In this document: positions 53,019 through 61,579 of the stretch, piece by piece | Layout: every line of letters starts with the position of its first letter | Position numbering within the stretch: the stretch's first letter is position 1 | NCBI RefSeq assembly: GCF_001718695.1 | Contig: NZ_CP013422.1 | Span: 62,001 to 126,000 of the forward strand | Reading direction: 5' to 3' | DNA length: 64,000 bases | Source of the DNA: Burkholderia ubonensis | Lineage (GTDB): Bacteria > Pseudomonadota > Gammaproteobacteria > Burkholderiales > Burkholderiaceae | Program-made: the position numbers and the translations under genes | Notes under the pieces: model-generated | The model's database searches: none | The model's input: the letters and a program-made list of their open reading frames with translations, nothing else | Told to the model about the DNA's origin: nothing

Positions 53019-54665
53019 TCAGGCCGGCATCGCCGCGAAATCGCGCTTCAAATTCTCCGGGTCTTGCGGCCGGTGATACAGAAAGCCCTGCGCATATTGC
53101 ACGCCGACGGCGCGTAGTGCGCGATGCTGCTCCTCCGTCTCCACGCCCTCGGCGATGACGGTCACGTCGTAATGGCGCGCCAGCGCCGCGATGCCCTCGA
53201 TCAGCCTGGCGTTGCCGGTCGTCAGCTGCGAGATGAACTGGCGATCGATCTTCACGTAGTCGAACGGAAAGCGCGACAGCAGGTCGAGATTGCTGTGATG
53301 CGTGCCGAAATCGTCGATCGCGAACTTCGCGCCCGTCGCGCGCAGCGCGGCGAACATCTCCGTCGTGCGTGCATTCTTCTCGAGCAGGACGCGCTCGGTG
53401 ACTTCGAGCACCAGCGTGCATCCCGGCGGCAGCCGGCGAATCGCCTCGGCGACGAGGGCGACGAAGCGCGGCCGTTCGAGGTCCTGCGGCGCGATGTTGA
53501 TCGCGATGCGCAGCGGCGTCGACGGCGCCAGGTCGGCCAGTTCCGACACGGCCGTGCGCAGCACGAATTCGGTGATCTTCGGCAGGATCGAGCTCGACTC
53601 GACCTCGGGGACGAATGCCGCCGGACCGATGGCCCCCCATTTGGGATGCTGCCAGCGCAGCAGCGCCTCGACGCCGACCGTTCGGCGCGTCTCGACGTCG
53701 ACGATCGGCTGGTAGACGACGTGAAGCTCGCCGCGCTTGAGCGCGTGGCGGACCGCCTTCAGCAGCAGCCGGCGCGGCGCCATCGCCAGCAGGTACGCGG
53801 CCGCGACGAGACCGTTCACGAGCAGCGCGATCGTCAGGCAGACGAGCCGATAGCGCCGATACACCTGCGAGACGTACGGTTGCGACGCCGCGACCGACAC
53901 CGTGAACGGCCACGCGCTCGACGTGATCGCGCTGCCCGCCGGCGCGGCCGCCGGGTGCGGCGGCATGAAGCGGCCGCGCTGATCGAGGCCGCCCCAGCCC
54001 GCGACCGACAGCGTGGCCGTCGCCGCGCCGAAGCGCGCGCCGTACGCGAGCATGTCGGCCACATAGTCGCCTTCGATCAGGTACAGCACGCCCGAGCCCG
54101 GCGTTGCCGCCCGCACGACCGCGAGCACCGGCACGCCGCGCTGAAACGGCGTCTGCTCCAGCAGCGCGAGCGTCGTGCCGGCCGACGCCGGCGTGCGCGT
54201 GTAAACGTCGAGCGGAACATCGACCGGGCCGAGCGCGGACGAGCAGGTGACGCGGCCGCCGTTGACCAGTCCGACCGCACGGAGGTAGCGCAGGCGCGTG
54301 GCCACTTCGGCGAGCGTTCTGGACACGCTGGCGCAGGGCCGGCCGATCAGCGCGTCGAGTTCGCCGGGATGCCGTGAGCGCACGCCGTCGAGGATATGGT
54401 CGATCGAGATCGCGATATCGGTCGCGACCGTGCGCTCGTGGCGCGTGACCGAGTCGCGCGCCATGCGGTCGGCCATGACGAGCGCGAGGACGAGCACGAC
54501 GATGCAGGCGAGGAGGGCAATCGGCAACACGATGTGCTGCGCGGCGTCGGCGCGATGGAATACCGGCTTCGCGCCCGGCGTGGACGCGGACGTTCGTCGG
54601 GTCGCGCTCGTTGTTGTCCGTATGGGCATGCTCGTCGAACCGGTCGATGAATGGGCGCGAAGCAT
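53019..54665 (-). CDS. c-di-GMP phosphodiesterase with periplasmic CSS-motif domain and EAL domain
   Basis: A 548-residue protein (536 if ATG 54629 is used). TM1 at about residues 44-66, a periplasmic sensor of about 200 residues with the CSS motif TCSSALG, TM2 at about 270-292, and a cytoplasmic EAL domain. Its residues are VGVEALLRWQHP, NIAPQDLERP, LEVTERVLL, IDDFGTHHSN, VKIDRQFI and AEGVETEEQ. These are the metal and catalytic positions of active EAL enzymes. CSS-EAL proteins sense periplasmic redox through Cys and degrade c-di-GMP. It could influence the c-di-GMP-dependent NfrB system in this window. Confidence 0.92.
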   Translation of the reverse strand: MLRAHSSTGSTSMPIRTTTSATRRTSASTPGAKPVFHRADAAQHIVLPIALLACIVVLVLALVMADRMARDSVTRHERTVATDIAISIDHILDGVRSRHPGELDALIGRPCASVSRTLAEVATRLRYLRAVGLVNGGRVTCSSALGPVDVPLDVYTRTPASAGTTLALLEQTPFQRGVPVLAVVRAATPGSGVLYLIEGDYVADMLAYGARFGAATATLSVAGWGGLDQRGRFMPPHPAAAPAGSAITSSAWPFTVSVAASQPYVSQVYRRYRLVCLTIALLVNGLVAAAYLLAMAPRRLLLKAVRHALKRGELHVVYQPIVDVETRRTVGVEALLRWQHPKWGAIGPAAFVPEVESSSILPKITEFVLRTAVSELADLAPSTPLRIAINIAPQDLERPRFVALVAEAIRRLPPGCTLVLEVTERVLLEKNARTTEMFAALRATGAKFAIDDFGTHHSNLDLLSRFPFDYVKIDRQFISQLTTGNARLIEGIAALARHYDVTVIAEGVETEEQHRALRAVGVQYAQGFLYHRPQDPENLKRDFAAMPA

Positions 54666-54823
54666 TCGCCGTGCCTGGCCGGAGCGCGGCGGTCCGCGCC
54701 GGTAGCGGGACGTCAGTCGATTCTACGCTCGCGACACACGCGAAGCGATAACGATGCGGGGACACGGGTTCGACGCGGCTCTCCATAACATACATCGATT
54801 ATGCATATATATTGATGGCGCGT

Positions 54824-54855
54824 AAAAAAACCCGGCCGCATCGAATGCGGCCGGG
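54824..54855 (-). terminator. Strong intrinsic terminator, minus strand
   Basis: CCCGGCCGCA (54831-54840) and TGCGGCCGGG (54846-54855) form a perfect 10-bp stem with a 5-base loop. On the minus strand seven T follow (complement of 54824-54830). It could end the candidate small RNA or the transcript of the small exported protein gene at 55111-55401. Confidence 0.85.
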
Positions 54856-54890
54856 CGGAACCCACCTTCTCTTGGCACGAGGACGGTGTG
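54824..54890 (-). ncRNA. Candidate small RNA with strong terminator
   Basis: On the minus strand a TATACT at 54896-54901 with a weak -35 (TCAACA at 54918-54923, 16-base spacer) would start transcription near 54889. A perfect 10-bp terminator stem at 54831-54855 followed by seven T would stop it near 54824, giving about 65 nt. No ORF fits between. It is orphan DNA between unrelated genes. Confidence 0.45.
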
Positions 54891-55110
54891 CGGCAAGTAT
54901 ACGATGGATCCCTCAATTGTTGATCGTAGTTTGTTAATTGAATGCTGTGTCGTAGATTAACGTGTGATCGTAAATATTCGTGGGACGGCGCATACGTTGC
55001 CATCAGCCGCCTATCTCGTATGAACGTCGGTTATCTGGGTGATACCGCGGCCAATCCGGGAACGCCGCGTTATGGCGCGCTGTAGGCCGAAGCGTCCGGC
55101 GCGCCGGGAT

Positions 55111-55401
55111 TCAGAAATCGTCGCGCATCCGGTGCAACAGGGCGCGAGGCGATTGACGCGTGTCCACGGCGGTGAGCACGTCGGTGACGAACCACGGCAG
55201 GTTCAGCTGCGTGTCGGAATCGCCGACGCATACGCGGATCGGCGGCCGATTCGAAGGCTGACGCACGCTGGAGGACGGCACGCAGTTCTTCTGCTGCGGC
55301 GGAACCTGCGCGGTGGGGATGTTGGCGCTCGCGTCGGCGTATGCGGGCGAGCTGGCGGCAACGAGCACGAGCAGGATGGCGAGCGGGGCGGTGTGGTTCA
55401 T
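55111..55401 (-). CDS. Small exported protein, unknown
   Basis: A 96-residue protein with signal peptide MNHTAPLAILLVLVAASSPA cut near AYA. The mature part has two Cys (KNCVPS and VCVGDS) that could form a disulfide, and ends LLHRMRDDF. GGAG about 8 bases before ATG 55401 supports the start. No family recognised. Confidence 0.6.
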   Translation of the reverse strand: MNHTAPLAILLVLVAASSPAYADASANIPTAQVPPQQKNCVPSSSVRQPSNRPPIRVCVGDSDTQLNLPWFVTDVLTAVDTRQSPRALLHRMRDDF

Positions 55402-55947
55402 GTCACTTTCTCCGACGATGCTCGTTCGACCTCGCGGTGTCGGCGGAGTTTCGGCGCGGCCGCTGGCTGTTCGCATGCGGTTCCGCGTTGGACCGTAGCC
55501 GCGCGTGCGGCGTTGCCATGAAAGCGTTCTTCAGGCCCATGACGGATGCGAATGGGAGCGCAGCGTTGCGGCGCGTATCGGGCCGCCGAGTGCGATTGCA
55601 TCGACCACGTTGAAGAAATCGTCATGCAGCCGCTTTGTCATCCGGTACGTGACAGGCTCCGCGTCGCGGACGTTCAGCCTTTCCGATGACGGCGACCGTT
55701 CACCGCGTCGACCGCCGCAGCGATCTTCGTCTTGGTGTCACAACCTTCTGTGTATCGGTGAACCGGCGCCGTTGCGCGACGAGCGAGACGATGCACGCAC
55801 CGTCCCGCCTCGGGAAGAAATCGATCAAGCCGGCGAATGTCGCAGCCGACTTTGACGGCAAAAATGCCAGCGCGTCGTCAGACGATGATCGGCATGGCGC
55901 GCCATCGCGCCCGACCAGCCGAGTGTATCCGTATGAACGCGCGCGGT
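55402..55947. other. Intergenic region, no gene recognised
   Basis: About 545 bases between two minus-strand small genes. Short overlapping frames exist on both strands, none with family features or a ribosome-binding site I trust. Composition is slightly less GC-rich than its surroundings. Confidence 0.5.
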
Positions 55948-56382
55948 TCAGTGCACGCTTGCCGATGCGAGCGCGTGCATCGTATCGGTGACGCGCATGC
56001 ATCGCGACAGGCCGAAGATCTCGGCTTCGCGGCGCTCCGGCTCGCTGCTGGCGACGCCCACCGCGCATTCGGGCGGTACGCCGAGCGCTTGCAGCGCGAC
56101 GTCGAACGGATGGCGGTTCGCTGCGGCATCCTGCTGATCGGCGTCGGTCACGACGACCGCGAAGCGGTCGAGGGTCGCGCGGCCGAACTGCCCCTCGAAC
56201 ATGTCGCTGAGGCGGGCGGCCGGCAGCGTCGTGACGAGGCCGAGCCGATAGCCTTGCTCGGATGCGCTGTCGAGCCACTGGATGATGGCGTCGCGCTGGT
56301 TGCGTGCTTCGTGCGAATCGGGTGTCGCTTCGATCTGCGCGAATGCAGCATCGAGTCGGGTGACGATGGCTTCGATGACCAC
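55948..56382 (-). CDS. HAD-like protein lacking the N-terminal nucleophile motif
   Basis: A 144-residue protein. GTG 56382 with AGGAGAGG upstream is the likely start. The pattern YRLGLVTTLPAARLSDMF, FAVVVTDADQQ, HPFDVALQALGVPPECAVGV and AEIFGLSRC follows the order of HAD motifs II to IV of phosphoglycolate-phosphatase-like proteins. The DxDxT nucleophile loop is missing, and the motif III Lys and motif IV Asp pair are not evident, so it is probably inactive or a regulatory remnant. The resemblance is moderate. Confidence 0.55.
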   Translation of the reverse strand: MVIEAIVTRLDAAFAQIEATPDSHEARNQRDAIIQWLDSASEQGYRLGLVTTLPAARLSDMFEGQFGRATLDRFAVVVTDADQQDAAANRHPFDVALQALGVPPECAVGVASSEPERREAEIFGLSRCMRVTDTMHALASASVH

Positions 56383-56699
56383 GGTGATTCCTCTCCTGAC
56401 ACGTGACGATCCGTTCGCGGACGGGAATGCTCGACACCTTAGCGTCGATCCGGAATATGCGACCAATTAATATTTATATCCGACCCATACGATTCGACTA
56501 ATGAATGGCATCGCGGGCCATGACTGGTGCGGAAGTGCGCGATGCAGCACGACACGCAGGTTCGGCATCGGCGCGACGGCCTTCGCCCGATGCACCAAAC
56601 ATGCGCAGCCGATCGCTGCACCACGGCCGTGCGCCGCAGCGGGCCGCGTATCGCGTGGTGCGCGCGATACGCGGTGTTGCGGCACCGTGCAAGCCGCGC
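56383..56699. other. Intergenic region containing one copy of a conserved promoter motif
   Basis: About 317 bases. It holds the 27-base element at 56465-56491 that recurs at 58135-58161, then GC-rich DNA up to the ndh stop codon. No gene recognised. Confidence 0.5.
56465..56496. repeat. Conserved motif copy A (TTTAT..CCGACCCATA)
   Basis: A 27-base AT-rich block, 22 of 27 positions identical to 58135-58161, centred on CCGACCCATA and followed in both copies by ATTCG. It lies about 83 bases upstream of the HAD-like gene. It could be an operator or the decayed 5' end of a duplicated lysR gene. Confidence 0.7.
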
Positions 56700-58058
56700 T
56701 CAGTGCAGCTTGATCGACGGCTGGTTGCGACGCTGCAGCCAATGGCCGAACGCCTGGAGCAGCGCGCGCGTCACGCCGTGCACGCTGAACAGGTGCTTGC
56801 GATACAGAAACCGGTACAGCCCGGTCGCGGCGAGACCGTCGACGATCAGCGAGCGCGAGCGCATGCCGAGCTCCGCCTGATAGACCGCGCCGGCGTGGCC
56901 GAGCGACACGACGGTGCCGGCGTCGCGGAACGTGAAGCCGGCCACCGGCTTGCCGGACAGCCGCCGCGCGAACGCCTGGCTCAGGTACACGGCCTGCTGG
57001 TGCGCGACCTGCGCGCGCGGCGGCAGGAAGCCGTGCGCGCCGGCGGACGGGCAGGCCGCGCAATCGCCGAACGCGAACACGTGCGGATCGTCCGGCGTCT
57101 GCAGCGTGTCGGTCACGATCACCTGGTTCGCATTGTTGAGCGCAAGGTCGCCAATCGTCCGCAGCATTGCGGGGCCGGCCACGCCGGCGGCCCAGATCGT
57201 GATGTCGCTCGCGAGCCGCTCGCCGGTCGCGGTCGTGACCGCGTCGGCATCGACTTGCGCGACGCGCGTATCCGTCAGCACGTCGACGCTCAGCGTGCGC
57301 AACTGCGCATGCATGCGCGCCGACAGCCGCTCGTCGAGCACCGGCAGCACGCGCGGGCCGCCTTCGATCAGCCGGATGCGGACGTCGCGCGTGGACACCA
57401 GCGCCTTGAAGCGATACGTCGTCAGTTGCTGGACCGCGTGACGCAGCGCCGCGGCCAGTTCCACGCCGGTCGCGCCCGCGCCGATCACGTTGATGCAGAC
57501 GGGCGTCGCGCGCCGGTCCGGCTGCCGTTCCGCCAGATGGTTGGCCTTCGCGCACGCGGCGAGGAACTTGCGGCGAAAATCCTCGGCCTGCTCGACGTTT
57601 TCGAGCGGGAGCGCATGGCGGGACGCGCCCGGCACGTTGAAGAAGTTCGTCACGCTGCCGACCGCGAGCACCAGGTCGTCGTAGTGCACGTCCCGCGGCG
57701 GCAGGATTTCCGAGCCGTCGCCGTCGCGCACGGCGCCGATCGTCGCGACGCGCCGCGCACGGTCCACGCGCTGCAGCTCGCCCTGGACGAACTGAAAGCC
57801 GTGCCGCTTCGCCTGCGCCGCGTATTCGATCGTGTGGCTCGCCGGGTCGCGATGCCCGGAGGCCGCTTCATGCAGCAGCGGCTTCCAGAAATGCGTCGGA
57901 GAACGATCGACGAGCACGACGTCCGCCAGGCCGCGCTGCCCGACGGCGTCGCCGAGGCGCGTCGCCAGTTGCAGGCCGCCGGCGCCGCCGCCGACGATCA
58001 CGATGCGCGGAACGCGCGTCGCGCGATCCGTTGCTGGGGGGAAGAGGGGCGTGGCCAT
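56700..58058 (-). CDS. ndh: Type II NADH dehydrogenase (NDH-2-like FAD oxidoreductase)
   Basis: A 452-residue two-dinucleotide-fold flavoprotein. The FAD site is IVIVGGGAGGLQLATRLG, the NADH site INVIGAGATGVELAAAL, and the second FAD contact is VFAFGDCAACP. The C-terminal region FLYRKHLFSVHGVTRALLQ is the membrane-association segment typical of NDH-2. It passes electrons from NADH to quinone without proton pumping. It is divergent from a LysR gene, which probably controls it. Confidence 0.9.
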   Translation of the reverse strand: MATPLFPPATDRATRVPRIVIVGGGAGGLQLATRLGDAVGQRGLADVVLVDRSPTHFWKPLLHEAASGHRDPASHTIEYAAQAKRHGFQFVQGELQRVDRARRVATIGAVRDGDGSEILPPRDVHYDDLVLAVGSVTNFFNVPGASRHALPLENVEQAEDFRRKFLAACAKANHLAERQPDRRATPVCINVIGAGATGVELAAALRHAVQQLTTYRFKALVSTRDVRIRLIEGGPRVLPVLDERLSARMHAQLRTLSVDVLTDTRVAQVDADAVTTATGERLASDITIWAAGVAGPAMLRTIGDLALNNANQVIVTDTLQTPDDPHVFAFGDCAACPSAGAHGFLPPRAQVAHQQAVYLSQAFARRLSGKPVAGFTFRDAGTVVSLGHAGAVYQAELGMRSRSLIVDGLAATGLYRFLYRKHLFSVHGVTRALLQAFGHWLQRRNQPSIKLH

Positions 58059-58158
58059 GAGAGGCTCCTCGTTGTTGTCGATACGGATGACAGATTTCGA
58101 GATACGACGATATAGTTCGGCATCCGCTCAGACAATTTAATGTTTATCGCCGACCCAT
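58059..58158. promoter_or_regulatory. Divergent ndh / lysR promoter region
   Basis: A 100-base AT-rich interval with the motif copy B overlapping the lysR start codon. GATATAG at 58109-58115 may be part of a -10 element. This is the expected site of LysR binding. Confidence 0.45.
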
Positions 58159-58167
58159 ATGTATTCG
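58135..58167. repeat. Conserved motif copy B (TTTAT..CCGACCCATA)
   Basis: Second copy of the 27-base block, overlapping the ATG of the LysR gene at 58159 and followed by ATTCG. See copy A at 56465-56496. Confidence 0.7.
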
Positions 58168-59121
58168 CTTATAGGAAAGACCGCGACGTTCCGGCAGCTG
58201 AAGGCGCTGGACATGATCGCGCGGCTGGGCAGCGTGTCTCGCGCCGCGCAGGAGCTGAACCTGACGCAGCCGGCCGTGTCGCTGCAGATCCGGCTGCTGG
58301 AGGAGGCGGTCGGCGCGTCGGTGCTGCAGCGGGTGGGGCGCGGCGTGCAATTGACCGCGGCGGGCGAGATCGTCGCGCGCTATGCGCGCGAGATCCTGCA
58401 TCTGTGGAGCGAGGCGGGCGACGAGGTGGCGGCGCTGACCGGCGAGCTCGGCGGCACGCTGCGGATCGGCGCGATCACGACGGCCGAGTACCTGATCCCG
58501 CCGCTGCTCGTCAAGTTCACGGCGACGCGTCCGCACGTGAAGACGTATTTCAAGGTCGGCAACCGCGACGACATCATCCGCATGCTCGCCACGCATGAAA
58601 TCGATCTCGCGGTGATGGGGAGCCCGCCGAAGGAGCTGCGCACCCACGCGGTCGAGTTCGCGAAGCATCCGATGGTGTTCGTCGCTGCGCCGGGACATCC
58701 GCTGATGCAGCGCAAGCGCGTGTCGCTGAAGGATCTCGAATCGGCGCACCTGCTGGTGCGCGAGCGCGGCGCCGGCACCCGCACGACCGTGGAGAGCCTG
58801 TTCAAGTCGTCAGGGTTCAAGTTTCATGTGGGCTCCGAACTGTCGAGCAACGAGGCGATCAAGCAGATGGCCGAGGCCGGGCTCGGCGTCGCGTTCCTGT
58901 CGCTGCATGCGTGCGCGCTCGAATTGCGCACGGGGCTGTTGGGCCAGCTGCCGTATCCCGGCAACCCGATCGAGCGAGAATGGGTCGTGGTGACGCTGGC
59001 CGACCGGCGGATCTCGCAGGTGACCGGGCTGTTCCGCGATTTCCTGATCAAGCAGGGCGCGCCCGTCATCGACGGCGCGACAGTGGCGCCGCACGAGCGG
59101 CGGCGGAAGCAGGCGATGTGA
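58159..59121 (+). CDS. LysR-type regulator (CbbR-like), divergent from ndh
   Basis: A 320-residue LysR regulator with HTH GSVSRAAQELNLTQPAVSLQI and VLQRVGRGVQLTAAGE, then TLRIGAITTAEYLIPPLLVKF, which resembles CbbR/CysB-like effector domains. CbbR proteins respond to NADPH and other metabolites, which fits control of an NADH dehydrogenase. No good Shine-Dalgarno precedes ATG 58159; initiation may be unusual. Confidence 0.86.
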   Translation: MYSLIGKTATFRQLKALDMIARLGSVSRAAQELNLTQPAVSLQIRLLEEAVGASVLQRVGRGVQLTAAGEIVARYAREILHLWSEAGDEVAALTGELGGTLRIGAITTAEYLIPPLLVKFTATRPHVKTYFKVGNRDDIIRMLATHEIDLAVMGSPPKELRTHAVEFAKHPMVFVAAPGHPLMQRKRVSLKDLESAHLLVRERGAGTRTTVESLFKSSGFKFHVGSELSSNEAIKQMAEAGLGVAFLSLHACALELRTGLLGQLPYPGNPIEREWVVVTLADRRISQVTGLFRDFLIKQGAPVIDGATVAPHERRRKQAM

Positions 59122-59170
59122 GTGGGTGATGCAAGCGGCCCGATACGGGCCGTGCCGTGCGGCGCCGCCG

Positions 59171-59368
59171 TCAGACGATGCCGAAGTCGTCGTTGCTGTC
59201 GGGAATCGACGCGAGCAGTCGCTCGAGCCGGTGCCAGCCGATCACGCGCAGGCAGCGTTCGGCAAGGGTCGGGCTGTGGTCGCGCGACGCGCCAAGCGCA
59301 CGCAGGCGCACTGCGCGGGACGATGAAGTGGCGGCAAACGCCGCATGCGGCGGGCATGAACGGGGCAT
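59171..59368 (-). CDS. Possible small protein, unknown
   Basis: A 65-residue frame starting MPRSCPPHAAF and ending ASIPDSNDDFGIV. GGAGACC lies about 5-8 bases before ATG 59368. It is divergent from the AraC gene. The acidic C-terminus is unlike random GC-rich translation, but there is no recognised family, so it stays tentative. Confidence 0.35.
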   Translation of the reverse strand: MPRSCPPHAAFAATSSSRAVRLRALGASRDHSPTLAERCLRVIGWHRLERLLASIPDSNDDFGIV

Positions 59369-59560
59369 CTCGGTCTCCGTAGGTGTCGGATTCGCCCATC
59401 GTAGGCGGCGCGGCTGCGATTGGCGCGCACGCAAGGATTGGCCCGAGCAGAAACGGATGATCTTTTCCGACGCGACGTCGAAGTGACCGCGCAGGCCCGG
59501 CAAGCGCGCCGAAAAGGCGTCACAATGCGCGATCTGTATCCGCTTCGGTGGAGGGAAATC

Positions 59561-60436
59561 ATGAGCGATCCGATTCTCGCCGCGCCACCCGACGAAGGCG
59601 TCCCCATCACGCTGCGCTCCAGCCGGGGGCTCGGATGGTGCGGCTTCGGCGCGGCGCTGCTGGGCATCCGCGCGGGCACCCACCGGATTCCGGCGGCCGA
59701 CCATCACCGGGTCGGCGTGCACGTCGGCGCGCCCGTGCGCGCGCACTGCGTGTGCGACGGGAGCCGGTCCGCGCGCATCCAGGCGCACGGCGACGCCGAC
59801 GTGATCCCGGCCGGGCTGCCCGGCCAGTGGACCGACGACGGCGACTGCCGGATCCTGCGCATTTCGATCAGCGACACGTTCGCGCGCGCGACCTTCGACC
59901 AGCTCGAACTCAAGCCGTCGCAGGCGCAGATCCGCCGCCGCATGCAGGTGCGCGACCCGCGCCTGCAGCACATCGCGTGGGCGCTGTCCGCCGAGCTGGA
60001 AGCGGACGACGCATCGGACCCGCTCTACGCGGAAAGCCTGTGCACGGCGCTGGTCGCGCGGCTGGCCGACAGCCGTCCGGCGCTACGCGAGCGCACGCCC
60101 ATGCTGACGCCGAAGGCGGCGTCGCGCGTGATCGACTACATCGAGGGCAACCTCGAGCGGCGGCTGACGCTGTCCGAACTCGCCGCGCTGGCGGCGATCA
60201 GCGTGCCGCATTTCAAGGTGCTGTTTCGCGAGACGCTCGGCATGCCCGTGCATCAGTACGTCGTGCAGCGCCGCGTCGAGCGCGCGAAGGCGCTGCTGCT
60301 CGAAGGCCGGCTCAGCATCAGCCAGGTCGCGCTCGAAGCGGGATTCGCGCACCAGAGCCACATGGCGAACTGGATGAACCGCCTGCTCGGCGCGACGCCG
60401 ACCGAAATTGCGCGCGCGGGGGGAAGGGCGGGCTGA
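59561..60436 (+). CDS. AraC family transcriptional regulator
   Basis: A 291-residue regulator with an N-terminal cupin-like sensing domain (HRIPAADHHRVGVHVGAP) and a C-terminal double HTH. The first is LTLSELAALAAISVPHFKVL and the second is ISQVALEAGFAHQSHMANW, followed by LLGATPTEIA. ATG 59561 has GGAGG 7 bases upstream. It is followed by an NmrA-like gene on the same strand and may control it. Confidence 0.88.
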   Translation: MSDPILAAPPDEGVPITLRSSRGLGWCGFGAALLGIRAGTHRIPAADHHRVGVHVGAPVRAHCVCDGSRSARIQAHGDADVIPAGLPGQWTDDGDCRILRISISDTFARATFDQLELKPSQAQIRRRMQVRDPRLQHIAWALSAELEADDASDPLYAESLCTALVARLADSRPALRERTPMLTPKAASRVIDYIEGNLERRLTLSELAALAAISVPHFKVLFRETLGMPVHQYVVQRRVERAKALLLEGRLSISQVALEAGFAHQSHMANWMNRLLGATPTEIARAGGRAG

Positions 60437-60659
60437 CGCGGGCTTAGGAGGTTGATGGCGGTAAGGGCAGCGTGAATGGCAACGCCAACCTGACAGCGCG
60501 CCTCCGATAACATCCACCGAGCCGCAGCTCACGCCGTCCACCCGCGCGCGCCCCGACCATCGCGTCATCCATTCCTGCTCGCTTCATCCATCCGTGCGCG
60601 CCATCCGAGTCGCGCACCGCGACAATCACCGCAACGTCATCCCCCAACAGGAGCGAATC

Positions 60660-61547
60660 GTGTTCGTGATCTTCGGCGCAACAGGCAATGTCGGTTTGTC
60701 GGCCGTCACGGCCCTGCGCAGCGCAGGCCATCCGGTTCGCGCCGTCCTGCGCGACGCAAGCCGGTGCGAGCGCTTCGTGCAACTCGGCTGCGAGGTGGCG
60801 ATCGCCGACCTGACCGACGAGCGGTCGGTCGCCGCGGCGCTCGACGGCGCGCACGGCGTGCAGATGCTGTGTCCGGTGCCCGCCGCCGAGCGCGACCCGG
60901 CCGCGTCGATGGAGCGGATCATCGACGTCGTGACCGGCGCGCTCGTCGCCGCTGCGCCGCCGGCGCTGCTCGCGTTGTCGGATTACGGCGCGGAGCGTGA
61001 CGGCAACACGGGCATCACGCGGCTCTTTCATCGGCTCGAAGCGGCGTTCAAGACGATCCCGACGCAGCTCACGCTGCTGCGCTCGGCCGAACACCTGCAG
61101 AACTGGGCGCGGGTCATGCCGGTCGCGCTGGCGACGGGCGTCCTGCCGAGCCTGCACCATCCGGTCGACAAGGTGTTTCCGACGGTCTGGGCGCAAGACG
61201 TGGGCATCGCGGCCGCGCGGCTGCTGACCGAGCCGGCCGCGGCGCGTACGGCGTTGCGCATCGTCAGCATCGAGGGGCCGCGGCGCGTGAACGTGCGCGA
61301 CATCGCCCATGCGCTCGCCGAACGTGTCGGCCGCGCGATCGTCGCGCAGGAGCTGCCGCGCGACGCATGGACCGCTACGCTGTTGCGCGCCGGTCTCAGC
61401 GAACTTCATGCAAAGCTGATCGTCGATCTCTACGACGCGCACAACGCAGGACAGATCGACGTCGAGGCCGGCGTGTCGGAGCGCGTCTACGGCGCAACGT
61501 CACCGGAGCAGGCGATCGCGGCGCTGCTGCGCGAGCACACGCGCTGA
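60660..61547 (+). CDS. NmrA-like NAD(P)-binding protein
   Basis: A 295-residue atypical SDR. The Rossmann motif VFVIFGATGNVGLSAVTAL has GATGNVG in place of the classical TGxxxGxG. No YxxxK active site is evident, which fits NmrA-like redox sensors and quinone-oxidoreductase-like proteins. The start is GTG 60660 with AGGAG about 7 bases upstream. It lies downstream of the AraC gene by 223 bases. Confidence 0.83.
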   Translation: MFVIFGATGNVGLSAVTALRSAGHPVRAVLRDASRCERFVQLGCEVAIADLTDERSVAAALDGAHGVQMLCPVPAAERDPAASMERIIDVVTGALVAAAPPALLALSDYGAERDGNTGITRLFHRLEAAFKTIPTQLTLLRSAEHLQNWARVMPVALATGVLPSLHHPVDKVFPTVWAQDVGIAAARLLTEPAAARTALRIVSIEGPRRVNVRDIAHALAERVGRAIVAQELPRDAWTATLLRAGLSELHAKLIVDLYDAHNAGQIDVEAGVSERVYGATSPEQAIAALLREHTR

Positions 61548-61579
61548 GCCGACGTCTGCGCCGATGCGCGCGCGTCGCG

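Larger units (their letters stand above)
54666..55110. other. AT-rich intergenic region with candidate sRNA
   Basis: About 445 bases. Besides the small-RNA candidate it contains AT-rich stretches at 54785-54815 (including TATATAT) and 54910-54985 suited to promoters. No protein gene recognised. Confidence 0.5.

Noticed and set aside
54713..55003. 96-codon frame on the minus strand over the EAL upstream region
   Set aside because: It reads straight through the perfect terminator hairpin and AT-rich promoter DNA, with no family match.
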